The notes under the pieces: generated by a model | The model's database searches: none | What the model was told of the DNA's origin: nothing | The model's input: the letters and a program-made list of their open reading frames with translations, nothing else | Assembly: GCA_964615765.1 (NCBI GenBank) | Contig: CAZTQN010000001.1 | Span: 186,001 to 250,000 of the forward strand | From: CAZTQN01 sp964615765 | GTDB lineage: Bacteria; Planctomycetota; Phycisphaerae; Phycisphaerales; UBA1924 | Direction of reading: 5' to 3' | DNA length: 64,000 nucleotides | Part shown: one piece after another, positions 1-9,019 of the stretch | How the letters are laid out: each line of letters starts with the position of its first letter | Position numbering within the stretch: the stretch's first letter is position 1 | Program-made: the position numbers and the translations under genes

Positions 1-130
1 GTTCGGGCTTGTCCTTGTTGGGGATGTCGACGAGCACGACGTCGCCGAGCTCTTTCATGGCGAGGCTGCGGGCGCACTCGCCGCCGATGTTGCCGGCGCC
101 GATGACGGAGATCTTGGGACGCTTGAGCAT
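1..130 (-). CDS. mdh: malate dehydrogenase, N-terminal part (runs off the window)
   Basis: Only the first 43 codons are visible. Starting at the ATG at 130..128 the protein reads MLKRPKISVIGAGNIGGECA and continues into LGDVVLVDIP. This is the Rossmann beta-alpha-beta nucleotide-binding start of lactate/malate dehydrogenases (GxGxxG as GAGNIG, then an acidic residue ending strand 2: VDIP). The LVDIP wording is typical of the LDH-like malate dehydrogenases that oxidise malate to oxaloacetate with NAD+ in the TCA cycle. An AAAGGA ribosome-binding site lies about 9 nt upstream (TCCTTT on the plus strand near 139-144). It sits only 13 nt downstream of the lipoprotein gene, so it is probably co-transcribed with it. 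Lactate dehydrogenase cannot be fully excluded from this fragment. Confidence 0.85.
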   Translation of the reverse strand, partial: MLKRPKISVIGAGNIGGECARSLAMKELGDVVLVDIPNKDKPE

Positions 131-143
131 GCGGATGAGTCCT

Positions 144-1571
144 TTATGGTTCGTGCCCGGCGAGCCCGTCTTGGGCCGCGGGGGTGGGGGGTGTGCGTGC
201 CGGCTCGCTCGGTGAGCGAAGGGGCGGATGGTAATCCGCGCTCCGGCCGGCGGACACGCGGCTGAGGACCCGGGCGTTTACCCAGTTTGCGATGTCACCG
301 GCCATCGCGTCCATGGTCAGAAACAACCCGGCGTGTCCGCTGCTGAGGGTCCAGCGTTCGGGGCGGCCCAGGCGCTCCCAGAGCCGCTGGGCGTAGCGCG
401 GGCGGATGATGCCGTCGTCATCGGCGTCGATCTGCAGGATGGCCAGCCCCCGCAGGGCCGGCGCGACGTGGTAGGCATCGAGGCGGGAGGCGCCGAGGTA
501 ATCAAGTTCGAACACCGGACGGTCGAACTCGGGCAGGGTGATGAACGGGCCGCCGGCGCGGTTCTTCAGCACACCCGAGGTGGCCAGCACCGGGCCGATC
601 TGAGCCCCGCCGCCGACCAGGACAAGCCCGTCGACACGCGGGCCGAGCCGGGCGGCGACCGTCGGGGCGGTCAGTGCGCCGAGGCTGAAGCCGATCAGCA
701 CCTTGGGCATCGACGCCAGTTCGGGGTATCGCTCTGAAACGTGCGTCACGGCGGCGTCGACGACGTACGCCTGATCGGCGAGGAGTTGATCGGTCTGCAC
801 GCCGACCTCGGCCCCGCGACCGGCGAGGTTGATGGAGACGTTCCGATCGAGCCAGGCCTCGTCGGACATCATCGCGCCGAACATGTCGCGGGTTTCGAAC
901 GTGAGCGTGCGCTGGGAGAGAATGACCCAGCCGTCGGCGAGCAGGTTCGCGAGCACGGCGTTGACGTGGCGGCTGCCCGAGAGGGGCCACATCACAATGG
1001 CCAAGCCACGCGGCGGGCGCTCGGGCCAGACGAGTTGGAACGACTGCGTGAACGTCGCCGTCTTCGCGAGCGCTTCGCGGGAGATGAACCACTCGGGCGT
1101 GGTGGGATCATCGGCGAGCGGGGCGGTGCTGGGCCTATCGGCGCGCCAGGTGCGGACTTCGAAGATGTCGCTCACCGAGTTCGGGCGATCTTCCTGTGGC
1201 ATCGGCTGATGCTCGAACCAGCGGACCCAGGCGGGACCGATGACACGGGCGAACGCCGGCATCTTGAGCGACACGCCGCCGGGTTGTTGGAGCACGAGCA
1301 GCCGGTACAAGTCGGTTTCGCGCTCGGTCGCGAGCTGGTCGGTCTGGGCCTTCATGTACCCGTACGCGCACTCGACATCGGCGAACTGCGGCAGGCCGGC
1401 GGTCCAGCGCTCGGGCCAGGCGTCGGCGCGGACGGGTGCGGCCGGCGCGTCGGCGGACGCGGAGGGGCGCGCGGGCGTGACCGTCAGCGTGCACCCCGTC
1501 AGCGCGACGGCGCAACCGCCGAGGGCGCACGCGAAGAGGCGGGGCAGGCGGCGCGAACGTGGCGAAGTCAT
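144..1571 (-). CDS. alpha/beta-hydrolase fold lipoprotein
   Basis: 475 aa. The N-terminus is basic, then hydrophobic, ending in a lipobox (ALTGC, Cys27), so the protein is predicted to be lipid-anchored in the envelope. The second half carries an alpha/beta-hydrolase signature: a nucleophile elbow GFSLGA with Ser296, a late acidic strand (QIDADDDG) and a C-terminal GHAG with His413. Together they form a plausible Ser-Asp-His triad. Substrate is unknown; esterase or peptidase are both possible. The start overlaps the stop of the upstream hypothetical gene by 4 nt, which supports both this start and translational coupling. mdh follows directly downstream. No known pathway links these three genes; the coupling is simply observed. 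Confidence 0.75.
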   Translation of the reverse strand: MTSPRSRRLPRLFACALGGCAVALTGCTLTVTPARPSASADAPAAPVRADAWPERWTAGLPQFADVECAYGYMKAQTDQLATERETDLYRLLVLQQPGGVSLKMPAFARVIGPAWVRWFEHQPMPQEDRPNSVSDIFEVRTWRADRPSTAPLADDPTTPEWFISREALAKTATFTQSFQLVWPERPPRGLAIVMWPLSGSRHVNAVLANLLADGWVILSQRTLTFETRDMFGAMMSDEAWLDRNVSINLAGRGAEVGVQTDQLLADQAYVVDAAVTHVSERYPELASMPKVLIGFSLGALTAPTVAARLGPRVDGLVLVGGGAQIGPVLATSGVLKNRAGGPFITLPEFDRPVFELDYLGASRLDAYHVAPALRGLAILQIDADDDGIIRPRYAQRLWERLGRPERWTLSSGHAGLFLTMDAMAGDIANWVNARVLSRVSAGRSADYHPPLRSPSEPARTPPTPAAQDGLAGHEP

Positions 1572-2398
1572 TCGGCGGTCTCCTGCGCGAGTGATTCGGC
1601 GGTCGCGAACTCGACGCGCACGCCGCTGAGGTTGGCCATTCCCGGGATGGGCAGGTGCACGGGCAGCACGCGCCCGCGTTCGATGACGGGGATGAGCTGG
1701 GCCTGGCCCGGGACGAGTTGTCCGCCGAGTTCGGCGTCCATGGGGACGACCAGGTCGCGTCGGACGCCGCCGGTGCCGAAGTCGAACTGGCGGTAGACCT
1801 GGCGCATGCCGCGGACGCGCTTGGCGGTCGAGACGTCTTCGAGAAAGCCGCGGACGGCGCGATCAATAAACGGCCCGGGCGGCTCGCCGGCGCGCCCGCG
1901 TGCGAACGCGGCAGGCGCGGTCTTGAACAGCACGCACCCCGGCACCGGCAGGTACAGGTCGCCGTCGAACCCCTCGCTCACCAGCAGCGGCAGCAGGTCG
2001 CCGGGGTGATCGACGACGAGCCGGTCGGCGGTGACGGTCCACTCGGCGCCGGCGAGCCGGGCGGCTTTGCTGGCGCGGTGCGCGTCGCTGATGATGCCCG
2101 CCAGATCGTCCGGGAGCGGCTCGCCGCGCCAGAGTTGGTGCAGCGTGCCGACGTGGGCGCGGGCGCCGACCTCGGCCTTGTCGATCGCGGCGGCCCGCTC
2201 GCCCGGGCGGTCGGCGTTCGCTAGGCGGTCCAGGTCGCCCAGCGCCATCGTGATCGCCTGCAGCCCGACGATCGCGGGCACGGCGTTGCGCCAACGGTCG
2301 CCCTCGGCGGTCTTGGGAAGTGCGAGCGAGGCCTGGGCCAGTGCCGTCCAGTGCGACAGCAGGCCGGGCCAGGTCAGATCGGGGAGGGGTTCGGGCAT
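1568..2398 (-). CDS. conserved-looking hypothetical protein
   Basis: 276 aa with no signal peptide or membrane segment; probably cytoplasmic. The first half is helical and rich in Ala/Leu/Asp. The second half looks more beta-rich, with many Val/Leu/Gly residues (for example DLYLPVPGCVLFK and LVVPMDAELGGQLVPG). I do not recognise a family. It is the first gene of a minus-strand unit whose second gene, the lipoprotein hydrolase, starts inside its stop codon. It is divergent from the zinc-ribbon membrane gene that starts at 2465, leaving 66 bp for both promoters. The reading frame is long and its amino-acid composition is not that of a frame shadow. Confidence 0.6.
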   Translation of the reverse strand: MPEPLPDLTWPGLLSHWTALAQASLALPKTAEGDRWRNAVPAIVGLQAITMALGDLDRLANADRPGERAAAIDKAEVGARAHVGTLHQLWRGEPLPDDLAGIISDAHRASKAARLAGAEWTVTADRLVVDHPGDLLPLLVSEGFDGDLYLPVPGCVLFKTAPAAFARGRAGEPPGPFIDRAVRGFLEDVSTAKRVRGMRQVYRQFDFGTGGVRRDLVVPMDAELGGQLVPGQAQLIPVIERGRVLPVHLPIPGMANLSGVRVEFATAESLAQETAE

Positions 2399-2464
2399 CG
2401 GCGCATGGTTGGCCGCTACCGTTCCCGGGGCGCGGGGGAAGGGCTGCCGCTCGTGGAGGGGTCC

Positions 2465-3457
2465 ATGCCGACAAGCAGGCCGGATGGCGGCGTGTTCACG
2501 GTTGATGCGAACGCCGCGACACGGGCGGGGGCGGTCAGCGTCGGTGCGCCGGTGCCGAAGGGCATGGTGTGCGCGTCGTGCGGGTATCTGCTGGATGGTC
2601 TGAAGACCGACGACCCGTGCCCGGAGTGCGCGTACCCGGTGATGCGCTCGGTCCGGGGCGATCTGCTGCGCTGGGCGCCGGTGGAGTGGGTGACTCGGGT
2701 GGTCCGCGGGTTAATGTTTCTCAAGTACGCCGCGCGGGCGATCACGGTAGCGGTCATCACGCTGGTGGTGACGATCATCGCCGGGCTGGTGATGGCCAGC
2801 GCCGGTGGCGCGGCGGCCGTTCAGTATGTGATCTGGGGTTTGAGCGCCGTCTTTCTGATTGCCGTCGGGGTGGGGCTGATTCTGCTCCCCATCGGAGCGG
2901 TGCTGGCGACGTCGCCGCAAGGGACGCAGAACTCGGCCGCGGAGCGGAACCTGATGCTGGCGCGTGCGTCCGGGGTGCTGGTTCCGTTCGCGGTGGTGTT
3001 CAGTTATGTCGGATTGAACCCCCTGAGCGGAGCGCTCGCGGCGGTACTCGTCGAGCGCGCGGTGGTGCAGGGCGTGTGTTTCGGCTTCCTGCTCGCGCTG
3101 TACCGTCTGCTGCGCGATGTCTCCAAGCGCGTGGCGACTCCAGAGCGCGAGCGCGTGCGGCTGGTCCGCTCCGCACACTCCACGCTGGTGCTCTCCGGCG
3201 TGCTGTTCTTTCTGGTCGGCTGGGTGCCGCCGCTGCTGTCGGCGTTGGGTGCCGGGATCCCGGTCATCGCCGGCCAAGGCGCCAACGGGAGCACGCTGGC
3301 GTTGATCGCGGTCGCTTCGATGCTGGGGCTGATCGCGCGTCTTGCGGAGGACGGGAAGATCGAGCGGGCGCTGGCTCGGGAACTCGCTGGCGAGCCCGGC
3401 GCCTCGAGACCTCCGAACGGCGGCGCGCCGACTTCTACACTGGGGCATGCACCTTGA
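2465..3457 (+). CDS. zinc-ribbon multi-pass membrane protein
   Basis: 330 aa from the ATG at 2465; a longer frame to 2351 exists but would run into the divergent gene. An N-terminal low-complexity stretch is followed by a zinc ribbon CASCGYLLDGL...CPEC (Cys36, 39, 52, 55). Then come roughly five hydrophobic helices (about residues 78-105, 108-138, 155-198, 225-255 and a last one near 265). The same layout of CxxCGY ribbon plus membrane helices appears in three other genes here (17080, 19241 and 26988), pointing to a lineage-typical family of unknown role. The 3' end overlaps the flavin reductase gene by 11 nt. Confidence 0.7.
   Translation: MPTSRPDGGVFTVDANAATRAGAVSVGAPVPKGMVCASCGYLLDGLKTDDPCPECAYPVMRSVRGDLLRWAPVEWVTRVVRGLMFLKYAARAITVAVITLVVTIIAGLVMASAGGAAAVQYVIWGLSAVFLIAVGVGLILLPIGAVLATSPQGTQNSAAERNLMLARASGVLVPFAVVFSYVGLNPLSGALAAVLVERAVVQGVCFGFLLALYRLLRDVSKRVATPERERVRLVRSAHSTLVLSGVLFFLVGWVPPLLSALGAGIPVIAGQGANGSTLALIAVASMLGLIARLAEDGKIERALARELAGEPGASRPPNGGAPTSTLGHAP
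3436..3441 (+). promoter_or_regulatory. TACACT, candidate -10 box 5 nt before the flavin reductase start
   Basis: TACACT ends 5 nt before the ATG at 3447. At this distance the transcription start would fall on or next to the start codon (leaderless mRNA). No clear -35 hexamer is visible. Confidence 0.4.
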
Positions 3458-4094
3458 CCCCGCCGCCCTCGCCGTGGCTGACCGCTACAAGTTGATGATC
3501 GGGCTGATTGTCCCGAGGCCGGTCGCGTTCGTGTCGACGATCGCGCCCGACGGGCGGCACAACCTGGCCCCGTTCTCATTCTTCGCCGGCGTCGGGTCCA
3601 ATCCGATGACGCTGCTGTTCTGCCCGGCGAACAAAGAGGATGGGAGCGAGAAGGACTCGCTCCGCAACGCCAAGCCCGCGAGCGAAGGCGGCGTGGGCCA
3701 GTTCGTGGTCAACATCGTTGATGAGTCGATGGCCCGTCCCATGGCGGCGTGCGCCGAGCCGCTCGCCTTCGGTGAGAGCGAGTTCGATCTTTCGGGCCTG
3801 ACGCCCGTGCCGAGCGCCGTGGTGCGCCCGCCGCGGGTGCGCGAGTCGCCCGCGAGTTTCGAGTGCGAGACGGTGCAGGTGATCCGCACCAACCCGGGTC
3901 AGCCGGCCGGGGGCAACATCGTCATCGGTCGCGTCGTCGCGATCCATGTCCGCGACGGTCTGCTCAATGATCGGATGCACACCGACCCGGCCCAGCTGGC
4001 GGCGATCGGTCGCATGGGCGGGCTCGGCTACGTGCGCACGGGCGGTGCGGAACACCGGTTCGATCTCCCGCAGGGTCGCGCGGCGTTGACTTGA
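3447..4094 (+). CDS. flavin reductase-like / FMN-binding split-barrel protein
   Basis: 215 aa. The sequence has the hallmarks of the DIM6/NTAB flavin-reductase-like family: an N-terminal LIVPRPVAFVSTIAPDG strand, NLAPFSFFAGVGSNPM (flavin-phosphate-binding region), a stretch ending FVVNIVDE, and a late GNIVIGRVVAIHV strand. Such proteins bind FMN and often reduce flavin with NAD(P)H, either for partner oxygenases or with unknown substrates. The ATG at 3447 overlaps the preceding gene by 11 nt. No Shine-Dalgarno is evident, but TACACT lies 5 nt upstream, suggesting an internal promoter giving a leaderless mRNA. Cytoplasmic; no partner monooxygenase is adjacent. Confidence 0.85.
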   Translation: MHLDPAALAVADRYKLMIGLIVPRPVAFVSTIAPDGRHNLAPFSFFAGVGSNPMTLLFCPANKEDGSEKDSLRNAKPASEGGVGQFVVNIVDESMARPMAACAEPLAFGESEFDLSGLTPVPSAVVRPPRVRESPASFECETVQVIRTNPGQPAGGNIVIGRVVAIHVRDGLLNDRMHTDPAQLAAIGRMGGLGYVRTGGAEHRFDLPQGRAALT

Positions 4095-4102
4095 CCGGTC
4101 AA
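4091..4102. promoter_or_regulatory. 12-bp perfect palindrome TTGACCGGTCAA
   Basis: A perfect palindrome lies across the stop region of the flavin reductase gene (stop codon at 4092-4094), at the head of the 290-bp gap before the matrixin gene. Half-site TTGACC resembles a -35 box. It may be an operator or a chance palindrome. The rest of the gap (4103-4384) shows no gene and no clear terminator. Confidence 0.25.
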
Positions 4103-4384
4103 AACGACCACGATCGGTCACGCGCGATTTGTGCGCTGGGTGCCCGGACACCGTCATCGTTGCCGGAGTTGTTCAGCGTGTTTTCCCGATGTCGCGACGC
4201 ATTCTTGATGCGATCAGTTGCCCGCCCTCCGATCGTGGGTTAGTTTGGGCAATCGGCTCGTGGGTCACACAGAACATCGCGGGTTTTTTCCGTCGGTCAA
4301 GGTCCGGCGGCGGCGGTGTCGCGTGACGGACAGGCGGGCCGCTCGCTTGTAGTGTCGTGGGGTGAGGTCGTACAGGAGGTTGGC

Positions 4385-7045
4385 ATGCAGGTTTCAGACA
4401 AGAGGATCATGCGGGCGCTGTTGGCGCTCGCGGCCGCGGCTCCGGTCGGGCTGAGCGTGGCCGGCGCGCACGCCGAGACGCGCGAGCGCGGTTTCTCCCG
4501 GTTCGAGTTCGTGCGGTCGGGTGATCGCGCGATTCCGGAATTGATCAAGGCCCCGGTGCTTGATGCGCCGGAAGTGCTGGCGCCGCTGGTGCTCGACGCT
4601 GACGCGAGCGCGATGCCGGCGGTCTGCTTCGATCCCAGCAACCCGCCCTCGCTTGAGATCCAGGCCGCGGTGAACCGCGTGATCATGGCCCACCGCGACC
4701 GGTACAACATCGCCAACCGCTGGTCGGGCGGCGGGGACAACACCCCGCGGGCCCTGACGTGGAGCTTCGTGCCGGATGGGACCAACATCCCGTCGACGGG
4801 CGATCCGAATATCGGTGACCCGGCGGCGCCGAGCAACCTGTTCGCGCAGATGGACGCGAAGTTCGGCGGGATCGCGAACCGGGCCGTGTGGATCGCGCAG
4901 TTCCAGGCCTGCTTCAACCGCTGGGCCGCGCTGACCGGTACCTCATACACGTTCGTCTCCACCGCCGGCAACCAGTGGGACGACGGCTCGGCCTTCCCCA
5001 GTGGGTCCTCGAGCGCCACGCGCGGCGACATCCGCATCGGGATGAAGAACGTCGACGGCGGGAGCGGCGTGCTCGCGTACAACTTCTTCCCAGACACCGG
5101 CGACATGGTGCTGGACTCCTCCGAGAACTGGGCCAGCGGCGCGCCCGGCTACGTGTTCCTGTTCAACACCCTGACCCACGAGCACGGGCACGGCCTCGGG
5201 CTGGCTCACAACTGCCCCGCCAACGGCTCTGTGCTCATGGAGCCCTTCCTCAACACCGGCTTCACCGGCCCGCAGCAGGATGACGTCCGCGCCATCGCCC
5301 GCTCCTACGGCGACGCGTTCGAGCCCAACGGGACGACCGCCACCGCAACGCCCATCGGCAACATCAGCACCACCACCCCGCTCATCCCCAGCAACGTCCC
5401 CGCGCCGGCGATCGCGAACGCCACGCTGACGGCGATCTCCGTCGACGGCGACCAGGACCACTTCTCCGTGCAGAACGACGGACCGGTCTTCGCCCTGGTC
5501 ACCCTCACCCCGATCGGCAGCAACTACGCCAGCTACACGCAGAACTCGAACGGCACCTGCAACACCGGACCCGCCAACACCAACGCGCTGGCCCAGGCTG
5601 ACCTGACGCTCGAAGTGGTGTCGTCCTCCGGCAACGTGCTGCGGACCGTCAACGCCACGGGCGCCGGCGCGGCGGAGTCGCTGAGCGGCGTGTTCATCTC
5701 CGGCAACGCCAACATCATCCGCGTCGCCGAGTCGGGCGCCCCGACACAGACGCAGATGTACACGCTCAACGTCACGCGCTCGGGCATCCCGACGTTCTCC
5801 GCCTCCGACGGCACGCTCGCCACCGGCGTCGACGTCTTCTGGACGGGCGCGACGGGTGCGACGTCGTACCAGCTCTTCCGCAACACCACCAACAACCTGG
5901 CCACCGCGACGCAGGTCACCTCGGGCCCCGCCACCGTCTTCCTCGATACCACCGCCGTGCCCGGCGTGACGTACTTCTACTGGGTCAACGCGGTCTTCGG
6001 GGCCGAGTCGTTCCTGCTCGGCGGGCCTGAGCAGGGCTCCCGCCAGGTCACGGCGCCGTCCAACGACGCGTGCCCCGGCATCACCGTCAACTCCGGCGAT
6101 GTCATCAGCGGCAGCCTCATCGGGGCTACGCCGAGCAGCACCGCGCTGGGCTACGGCAACTGCGGGTCCGCCGCTGGCAGCCCGGACGTCTGGTACACCT
6201 TCCGCGCACCGCCCACCTGCGGCGGGGTCCTGACGGTCACCACCTGCGGCACCCACGACACCGGCGGCGCGAACGCCGGTATCGACACCGTCCTCAGCTT
6301 CGTGCTCGACTGCTTCGAAGGCGAGGCGGCGTGCAACGACGACTTCGGCGGCTGCGCCGGCGCCGTTTCGCCGTTCCGCGACTCCGCCCTCTCCATCGCG
6401 CTGAACCCCAACCAGCTCATCCGTATCCGCGTCGCCACCTTCAACAACACCCCCGGTGGTCTGTTCACGCTCAACGTGAACTTCGCCGCCGCCAACGACC
6501 TGTGCGCCAACCCCGTCACCGTCGCGGCCGGCTCCTCCACCGCCTTCTGCAACCTGAACACCGGCACCGACGGCCCGAACGAGACCTCGTGCACGTTCGC
6601 GAACGGCACCGTGCAGAACGACCTGTGGTACACCTACATTCCCGTCGGCAACGGCCGCTTCACGGTGAACACCTGCGGCAGCACCTTCGACACCACGCTG
6701 GCGATCTACTCCGGCCCCTGCCCCGCCGGCCCGAACACCGCCCTCGCGTGCAATGACGACGCCTGCGGTGCGACGTTCCGTCAATCCATCGCTCAAGCCA
6801 TCGGCGTCGCGGGCACGATCTACCGCATCCGCGTCGGCGGGTTCAACGGCGCTACCGGCAGCGGCGTGGTCAACGTCTTCTGCGCTGCCGACTACAACCA
6901 GTCCGGCGCCGTCACGGTGCAGGACATCTTCGACTTCCTGGCCGGCTACTTCGGCGCGGCCCCTGCGGCGGACATCAACGGCGCTGCCGGGATCACCGTG
7001 CAGGACATCTTCGACTTCCTCGCGACCTACTTCGGCGGCTGCTAA
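4385..7045 (+). CDS. secreted matrixin-type metalloprotease with C-terminal dockerin-like module
   Basis: 886 aa from the ATG at 4385, which follows a strong AGGAGG (4374-4379). A signal peptide (to about residue 30, ending AGAHA) directs export. Residues about 100-305 hold a metzincin catalytic core with HEHGHGLGLAH at 265-275: three zinc His and the catalytic Glu. A later VLMEP supplies the Met-turn-like segment, so this fits peptidase family M10/matrixin. After it come a beta-rich region, a fibronectin-III-like stretch (about 470-550) and two repeated domains beginning NDACPG (about 559) and NDLCAN (about 704), each with a DVWYTF or DLWYTY core. The last 50 residues are two EF-hand-like loops, each followed by TVQDIFDFL, ending in Gly-Cys. 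Substrate unknown. A strong terminator follows. Confidence 0.85.
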   Translation: MQVSDKRIMRALLALAAAAPVGLSVAGAHAETRERGFSRFEFVRSGDRAIPELIKAPVLDAPEVLAPLVLDADASAMPAVCFDPSNPPSLEIQAAVNRVIMAHRDRYNIANRWSGGGDNTPRALTWSFVPDGTNIPSTGDPNIGDPAAPSNLFAQMDAKFGGIANRAVWIAQFQACFNRWAALTGTSYTFVSTAGNQWDDGSAFPSGSSSATRGDIRIGMKNVDGGSGVLAYNFFPDTGDMVLDSSENWASGAPGYVFLFNTLTHEHGHGLGLAHNCPANGSVLMEPFLNTGFTGPQQDDVRAIARSYGDAFEPNGTTATATPIGNISTTTPLIPSNVPAPAIANATLTAISVDGDQDHFSVQNDGPVFALVTLTPIGSNYASYTQNSNGTCNTGPANTNALAQADLTLEVVSSSGNVLRTVNATGAGAAESLSGVFISGNANIIRVAESGAPTQTQMYTLNVTRSGIPTFSASDGTLATGVDVFWTGATGATSYQLFRNTTNNLATATQVTSGPATVFLDTTAVPGVTYFYWVNAVFGAESFLLGGPEQGSRQVTAPSNDACPGITVNSGDVISGSLIGATPSSTALGYGNCGSAAGSPDVWYTFRAPPTCGGVLTVTTCGTHDTGGANAGIDTVLSFVLDCFEGEAACNDDFGGCAGAVSPFRDSALSIALNPNQLIRIRVATFNNTPGGLFTLNVNFAAANDLCANPVTVAAGSSTAFCNLNTGTDGPNETSCTFANGTVQNDLWYTYIPVGNGRFTVNTCGSTFDTTLAIYSGPCPAGPNTALACNDDACGATFRQSIAQAIGVAGTIYRIRVGGFNGATGSGVVNVFCAADYNQSGAVTVQDIFDFLAGYFGAAPAADINGAAGITVQDIFDFLATYFGGC

Positions 7046-7073
7046 GCCCCCGCCGAGCGTCATGACTTCACGG

Positions 7074-7106
7074 AGGCCCGGGCCGAAACGCCCGGGCCTC
7101 TTTTTT
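7074..7106 (+). terminator. rho-independent terminator after the matrixin gene
   Basis: A 10-bp perfect GC-rich stem (7074-7083 with 7090-7099) and a 6-nt loop are followed by C and six T (7101-7106), 29 nt after the stop codon. Confidence 0.9.
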
Positions 7107-7197
7107 CAGACGGGCGCCGGGTGCCCGATACGATTCCGCGTCGCCGGTCCGCCGCGTGTCCGCGGGCCGGGCTGGTTTGGATCCCGGGAGGTTCAGC

Positions 7198-8361
7198 ATG
7201 TTCCGTCGCGCCGTGGCTGCGTTCGCTGTTGTTCTGTGCGGGTCAACCGGCGCGATGGCCCAGCCGTGGAGCCTGGGCGCGATCGGCGACAGCCTGACCG
7301 ACGAGTACTTCGAGCAGACGTACACCTACGCGAAGAACTGGACGGTGCTAATGGTGCAGCAGCGCGGGGTCAACATGGGCCCGACGGCGGCCGCCGCGTC
7401 CCAGCCCGGCGGTTCATGGTCCGAGCCGCGGCGCACCGGGTACCAATACAACTTCGCCCGCTACGGCGCCGACTCGGCGACGGCGCTCTCCGACGGGCAG
7501 GTCTCGGGCCTCGCCGGCGTCTCGGGACCGGCCGGCGCGACGCACGCGATCGTCGCCATCGGCGCCAACGACTTCTCGCCGACGACCAGCGCGTACATCA
7601 ATATCTACTTCGGGCTGTGGTCGCAGGGCACGATCGACGGGTACGTGAACACGCAGCTCGGGCGGTCGTCGTCGATCGTCGGCACGCTCAAGGCGGCGGG
7701 GTCGCAGGTGGTGCTGTGCAACTTCGTCGACTTCGGGATTGCGCCTGCTGTGCGCTCGGTGTACACCAACGCGGGACGCCGACAGAACGTCGCGAACGCC
7801 ATCGCACAGGTCAACCGCGACATCGTCTCGCTCAGCCGGCGCGAGCGGGTGATGATGGTCGACCTCGCCGGGCTGGCGACGGCGATCTTCGGCACGCACG
7901 CCTCGCCGCGCAGCACGTTTACCGTCGCGGGCCAGAACGTGCAACTGCTGAACCGCGACACGGCGAGCAACAGCGCGCCGCTGGCCGGGTTCGTCGACGA
8001 CGGCGCCCACCCGCACACGACGGTGCAGGGCGTGTTCGCCAACGTGCTGATCACCGCCCTCGAGCAGGGTTGGAACCTGGGCATCACGCCCTTGAGCGAG
8101 ACGGAGATCGTGACCGCGGCGGGCTTGGCGCCGACGGGCCCGGACGCCGTGCCCGGGCAGATCGGGCCGTACGGGCGGTACGTGTACGACTTCCGCTGTG
8201 CCGCGAACTTCAACGGCGTCTCGGGCGTGACGGTGCAGGACCTGTTCGACTTCCTGGCGGCGTACTTCGCCGGCTCACTCGATGCAGACGCGACGCGCGA
8301 CAACAGCGTCACGGTGCAAGACCTGTTCGCGTTCCTGAACGTGTGGTTCGCGGGCTGCTGA
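7198..8361 (+). CDS. secreted SGNH/GDSL-type hydrolase with dockerin-like module
   Basis: 387 aa; GGGAGG lies 7 nt before the ATG at 7198. Signal peptide to about Ala21 (GAMAQ). SGNH blocks are visible: AIGDSLTDEY (nucleophile Ser32), GAND at 122-125 (block III Asn124) and DGAH with Asp268 and His271 (block V). The enzyme should be a secreted esterase, lipase or carbohydrate deacetylase; the substrate is not inferable. The C-terminus has two TVQDLF(D/A)FL helices, each preceded by a loop like DxNxxS, ending FAGC, as in the neighbouring matrixin protein. The two secreted enzymes are adjacent but separated by a terminator, so they are probably regulated independently. Confidence 0.85.
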   Translation: MFRRAVAAFAVVLCGSTGAMAQPWSLGAIGDSLTDEYFEQTYTYAKNWTVLMVQQRGVNMGPTAAAASQPGGSWSEPRRTGYQYNFARYGADSATALSDGQVSGLAGVSGPAGATHAIVAIGANDFSPTTSAYINIYFGLWSQGTIDGYVNTQLGRSSSIVGTLKAAGSQVVLCNFVDFGIAPAVRSVYTNAGRRQNVANAIAQVNRDIVSLSRRERVMMVDLAGLATAIFGTHASPRSTFTVAGQNVQLLNRDTASNSAPLAGFVDDGAHPHTTVQGVFANVLITALEQGWNLGITPLSETEIVTAAGLAPTGPDAVPGQIGPYGRYVYDFRCAANFNGVSGVTVQDLFDFLAAYFAGSLDADATRDNSVTVQDLFAFLNVWFAGC

Positions 8362-8440
8362 GGCGGCGGGCGCCGTCGCGGCTCGGCTGCGGGGGTGGAG
8401 GAGGTTGGGGGTCGGGGGGCGCGCCGGCGGGATGAATCAA

Positions 8441-8523
8441 TGGCCCCGGTGGGAATCGAACCCACACGCCCTTTCGGGCCGCGGATTTTAAGTCCGCTGC
8501 GTCTGCCGTTTCGCCACGGGGCC
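8441..8523 (-). tRNA. tRNA-Leu (anticodon UAA)
   Basis: Read on the minus strand: acceptor stem GGCCCCG pairs with CGGGGCC (plus 8442-8448) and the discriminator A is at 8441. The anticodon stem is GCGGA/UCCGC, with loop CUUAAAA giving anticodon UAA at 8490..8488. A long variable arm (GGCCCGAAAGGGC) follows, typical of class II tRNA-Leu, then GGTTCGATTCC of the T arm. The 3' CCA is not encoded. It borders the accessory island, but no integrase or repeated tRNA 3' end was seen. Confidence 0.93.
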
Positions 8524-8616
8524 GGCGCGGACACTGTATCAAACCGTTCGGGCAGAGTGGCGGGTGAGCGGGTGGGCAGCGGGAGGTTGCGCGGGGCGTG
8601 CGTCCGATGGCGTGGT

Positions 8617-8880
8617 GTCGCGCTATCGCGTCCGCACGGCATGTGGCACCGATTTACTCACCTCCCCACGTCCCATGCCACCGATTCCGCTAAAGGAATC
8701 GGTGCCCCCGCGAACTGGCGTCGAACGCGGCGGATGTCTCAATCCTCAGACCCGAATCGCACCCTGAGCGCCTCAAACGTGCCTGCAGATTCCGAGACCG
8801 CACCGATTCCCAAAGCGGAATCGGTGGCATCGGATGGACATACACTTCATGTGCCTGCAAACTAAGCGGTGCCATCCGCC
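8617..8880. repeat. long direct repeat, copy 1 (partner 10178-10446)
   Basis: About 265 bp nearly identical to a second copy 1.56 kb downstream; the pair flanks the PEP-CTERM-like gene. Inside are two hairpins with the same stem, CACCGATTCC/GGAATCGGTG: 8679-8688 with 8695-8704 (loop GCTAAA) and 8801-8810 with 8817-8826 (loop CAAAGC). Both copies keep both stems. The rest of the gap (8524-8616 and 8881-9019) holds no gene I can support. There are no transposase genes or target-site duplications, so the element type is unknown. Confidence 0.85.
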
Positions 8881-9019
8881 CCCCAACCCACCCCTCCCAA
8901 GAACAGAACGCATCTACAACTTCACATTTGAACACTGGGCAACAGGTTCCACACGACGTATGTTGAATGAGTCACGGATTCCGATGGTCACACGCGGCAC
9001 ACGCCGCACGGAGGTTCTC

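Noticed and set aside
4943..7063. 706-aa minus-strand frame opposite the matrixin gene
   Set aside because: Val/Gly/Arg-rich shadow of the real gene, which has a ribosome-binding site, signal peptide and zinc motif.
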